In this document: positions 8,409-10,876 of the stretch, one piece after another
Layout: each line of letters starts with the position of its first letter
Numbering within the stretch: the stretch's first letter is position 1
Translations under genes and position numbers: made by a program
Source of the DNA: Phellopilus nigrolimitatus
Lineage: Eukaryota > Basidiomycota > Agaricomycetes > Hymenochaetales > Hymenochaetaceae
NCBI GenBank assembly: GCA_021029095.1
Contig: JAJOHG010000622.1
Span: 1-10,876, forward strand
Direction of reading: 5' to 3'
Length of the DNA stretch: 10,876 bases
The notes under the pieces: model-generated
Databases searched by the model: none
Seen by the model: only the letters and a program-made list of their open reading frames with translations
What the model was told of the DNA's origin: nothing

Positions 8409-9437
8409 TTAGAAGGACGCAGCCATGTCGGGGCTAATCGACTCGCGAATGCCGATTTCCCAGTCTAAAAGTGCGATAAGTAAGAGAACGTAGTGATAAA
8501 CAAGGGAAAGGGACGCACAGCTGTAGATTATGGTGATGGCCATGATTATACCAGTACCGCTACCAGTAGCGTTGAGGTTGGCGGCAACGGAGAGGAGGAC
8601 AAGGATGGCGCCACCGAAGGCAGCCGCCTTCAGAATCACGCACTTGAGCTTCTCATGCATCGAGACCTCCCGGTGACCGGCCATCACCATCTGTTGGTCC
8701 CTGAGTTGTCGCGCGGACCCGAGCCGGACACCTCGATCCACATCTTCGAGAAGAGCATGCGTACAGATATGCTTTTCCGCTGGTCGCCGAGAGCTGAGGT
8801 GAATCCTCGAGCGGCTCCCATGATGCGCACGAGAAGGTTATCCAGGAAGCGACTCTGGCTGACGATAAAGACGTTGCTCGTAAAAGGGCTCTCGAAAATG
8901 ATCGGCATGTTGCTAGTGTAGAAACGTTTCACGGGGAACGAGCCGCGCTGACCATGGAAGCGATTCCTCTTGACGTGGATCTCGAAATGGAAACATTGCA
9001 GGTGGATGACAGCGCCAAAAACGACAATGGGCGAAATGAGGTTCATGATGTTCGGTAGGTGGTCGCACCAGAATGCCTCGCGGAGAGCGTGCCCTCGTCT
9101 TTCCAGGTAAAAGAAGTAGTGAAAGAGCGCGATGACAGCACCCCCGAACTCTGGACCGCGACCGGCGTTGACCGTCGTTGGCGAGAATGACTTCCAGACG
9201 ATAGATTCGCAAGTGTTTGTCGCGAGCTGGAGGATGAGGAGTAGGCAAACACCGGGGCCAAGGGAAGAAGGCGAGCTGTGAGGACATAGACAGTTGCCTG
9301 ACCGAGGGAAACGACGAGTGCAAATACTGTAGACGCGTCAGAAACCCATGGTCAACAACGAAGGAGTGAAATTTGAATACGCATGCTTCTGCGCGCCACC
9401 GAAAAGCGCATATCTTTCCTGAAGCTGAAGTTCTACG
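8409..9437 (-). pseudogene. SEC61: Sec61 alpha (SecY family) translocon channel, decayed
   Basis: Sec61 alpha is the ten-helix ER membrane pore for protein translocation, usually about 475 residues. Seen in order from 9437 down: an NFSFRKD-like start, [143 protein letters not shown], [15 protein letters not shown] and DWEIGIRES, ending at TAA 8411-8409. Two introns are visible: 9384-9327, whose donor reads AT instead of GT, and 8518-8465, which restores Tyr-Ser-Tyr-Trp exactly. About 90 N-terminal residues including the plug region are absent. Two internal deletions, near 9223 and near 8767, each remove about 28-30 residues including membrane helix sequence. Frameshifts lie near 9270, 9110 and 8720. 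It cannot make a working channel. Confidence 0.96.
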
Positions 9438-9506
9438 ACTTCATGAACGAGAACGAAGACAAGGATCACCGAATCCGCGCGACAGGCTGTTTGCGGCGCG
9501 CGCGAT

Positions 9507-9590
9507 CTCCACATCGATGTCCAGGTCACCGTCGAGGAGCGAGTCCTCATCCTCGACGTCGACGTCCCTGTCCCCGTCGAGCAGGTCCTC
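9507..9590 (-). repeat. acidic tandem repeat LLDGD-x-D-x-DVE, two copies
   Basis: On the minus strand this stretch encodes LLDGDRDVDVEDED followed by SLLDGDLDIDVE, two near-identical acidic units of about 14 residues. It sits in the C-terminal part of the GATA-factor relic. The reading frame differs from that of the Ser-rich segment just upstream, so a frameshift or stop separates them. Confidence 0.6.
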
Positions 9591-10741
9591 TTTCGTTCAT
9601 GCTCTGGTTACGGCTCCCTGTGCCTCATCCCCCAGTAACCACTGCAGCGGACCATGAGTGGGACTGACTATGCTGGTGAGGAAGGGCGTGTGAGGAAGAA
9701 CTGTTTGCGTACTGCTCGCGCGTCGAGATAGAGTTGATATAAGGCGGCGTCGGCGGGCGCCTGTGTGCAGCCTGGCTTGCTAGTCCATTTGCGTTCATGT
9801 TTGTGGCGGCCGAGGGATACACCTGGCCCTGACTGAGATGCGAAGATTCCGCAGGACGCAGCCTCCCGCTCGCCACCGCGGAGGTGTACGCAGACACCAG
9901 CGAGAAGTAATGCCAGAGGCTCGAGCCCCCTCGGTTCTCCTAGTCACGTTCGTGCTCCCGATAATGGCTCATCGGCCTGGGGCTCAGCATCTGAGATTGC
10001 GTCTGTGCGCGCCCGGTATGGTGGTCAACCAGAAGCGTATCCTTGCACGCCGTCGCACGTGCGCGGCCGACCAACGCGTGCAGGCGCAGGCCCGCAGAGT
10101 GCGTGAGTGTGGACTGGGACTGTGAATGCGCGAGCGCGGGGTGAGACGAATGGTGCGCGATCATCTGCACCTGCTGGCTTGCGCTCACGGAGTCCAGCGT
10201 ACCGCGGCGATCGATGCGCTTCATCTTCTTGCGGCACCGGCGCATACAGTTCTCGGCCCCTCAGGTCCAGGGCCCCACTTCTCGACGCGCTTGCTGTCCT
10301 TGTAGCGGCCGGGCACACCGCACTGCCGGCATATGCGCTGGCCCTGCGCGATCTGCGCAGGGAGGCCGTCGCCGGGAAGTGCCGCAGCCTGGAGTGCGGT
10401 TGCGCCTCCTGCAATAAGTAGCATGTCAGTATTTTTCATTCATTGGAAGAAAGATCGGGTGTACGTACCTTGAGCACGCCGCCGCCGTCCTCTTCGTCTC
10501 TCTCCAGTTCGACTAAGCTCCCGTTCCTATCGAACTCGAGCACGACGTACGGGCCACCGGTGCCGCGTGGGTCGATTCGCGGGGCGGGAGACGGTGCCAG
10601 CGCTCGAGCAGACGCGAATCGAGTACGCGCGAGCGCAGCTGCGGTTTAGACGGCCGCACCAGTGCGCGGGCGTGTAGCGCAGCGCCCTTCGACTGGGCGG
10701 TTGAGCACGCATGGACGGCGGCGACGACGGGGTTTGCTTAT

Positions 10742-10813
10742 GCGGCGGCGGCGGTGGTTGCTGTTGTCATTGTTGCGGCGGAGACTGCCGTTGTTGTTGC
10801 TGTTGATGCTGCA
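10742..10813 (-). repeat. glutamine/proline-coding low-complexity tract
   Basis: Read on the minus strand, CAG/CAA codons with interspersed His, Arg, Ser and Pro are followed by five CCG/CCA proline codons. Such tracts are common in fungal transcription factors and fit the GATA relic downstream. One Gln-position codon is TGA (10769-10767), which would stop translation. Confidence 0.65.
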
Positions 10814-10876
10814 GGCCTTATTCGTGCCGCCGTCGTTTCGGCAGCTTGTGTTGCTGTGCGTAGCGGTCCGCGCGAG

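Larger units (their letters stand above)
9438..10876 (-). pseudogene. GATA-type zinc-finger regulator, frameshifted, runs off right edge
   Basis: From the right edge inwards, a Gln/Pro-rich segment (about 10814-10690) leads to YVVLEFDRNGSLVELE (10552-10505 area). An intron fits at 10468-10409 (GTACGT donor, TTGCAG acceptor, 60 bases). The next exon holds CRQCGVPGRYKDSK, KWGPGPEGP and TVC, then, in a different frame, RCRKKMKRIDRRGTLDS. This is the Cys-x2-Cys...Cys-x2-Cys layout of a GATA-like finger with a basic tail, a variant form rather than the classical WRR type. A one-base loss at about 10241 between the third and fourth cysteines breaks it. A TGA interrupts the Gln tract at 10769-10767. 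The C-terminal part is low complexity (QSQSTLTHS, STREQYANSSSSH) and ends in an acidic repeat before running into Sec61 alpha. The start codon is outside the window. Such factors are DNA-binding transcription regulators; the target is unknown. Confidence 0.78.

Noticed and set aside
8465..8518. An 18-residue hydrophobic insertion in the last helix of Sec61 alpha
   Set aside because: It is an intron read through in frame; removing it restores Tyr-Ser-Tyr-Trp-Glu-Ile-Gly exactly.
8493..8921. Plus-strand open frame of 142 residues
   Set aside because: It is antisense to the well-supported Sec61 alpha exons and has no recognisable domain of its own.
1..10876. All frame damage as sequencing or assembly error
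   Set aside because: Single-base indels could be errors, but in-frame substitution stops, a lost P-loop lysine, large clean internal deletions and two gene fusions are not typical read errors. Read inspection is still advisable.
1..10876. tRNA, rRNA, CRISPR arrays, insertion sequences or transposon ends
   Set aside because: No cloverleaf, spaced-repeat, transposase or terminal-repeat pattern was seen on either strand by eye.

Overview
The window looks like fungal, probably basidiomycete (mushroom-type), nuclear DNA. The coding blocks are interrupted by short introns of about 48-76 bases with GT..AG ends, and their proteins are eukaryotic chromatin, secretion and acetyltransferase factors. 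No bacterial, viral or transposon genes were recognised.

Almost nothing here is an intact gene. From left to right: (1) minus strand, 179-822, a small Cys-rich, possibly zinc-binding protein with one stop codon at its splice junction; (2) plus strand, 1109-3159, the decayed auxiliary subunit of the NatB N-terminal acetyltransferase (NAA25/MDM20); (3) minus strand, 3542-6980, a decayed ISWI (SNF2-family) chromatin-remodelling ATPase; (4) minus strand, 6981-7582, the catalytic core of a KDM4/Rph1-type JmjC histone demethylase; (5) plus strand, about 7583-8166, an unidentified broken gene; (6) minus strand, 8409-9437, a decayed Sec61 alpha translocon channel; (7) minus strand, 9438 to the right edge, a decayed GATA-type zinc-finger factor.

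The damage is of several kinds: in-frame stops, frameshifts, a lost splice donor, in-frame internal deletions (two in Sec61 alpha, one large one in ISWI lobe 2), and gene-to-gene junctions where neighbours are fused with no intergenic DNA (KDM4 to ISWI, GATA to Sec61 alpha). Introns are still present, so these are not retrocopies. Such proteins are normally essential or highly conserved, so functional copies must exist elsewhere if the organism is viable. The simplest reading is a decaying duplicated, hybrid-derived or nucleus-specific segment that has been shrinking by deletion. The genes are not working together as an operon or pathway. I see no convincing new biological system; the interest lies in the multi-gene relic itself.
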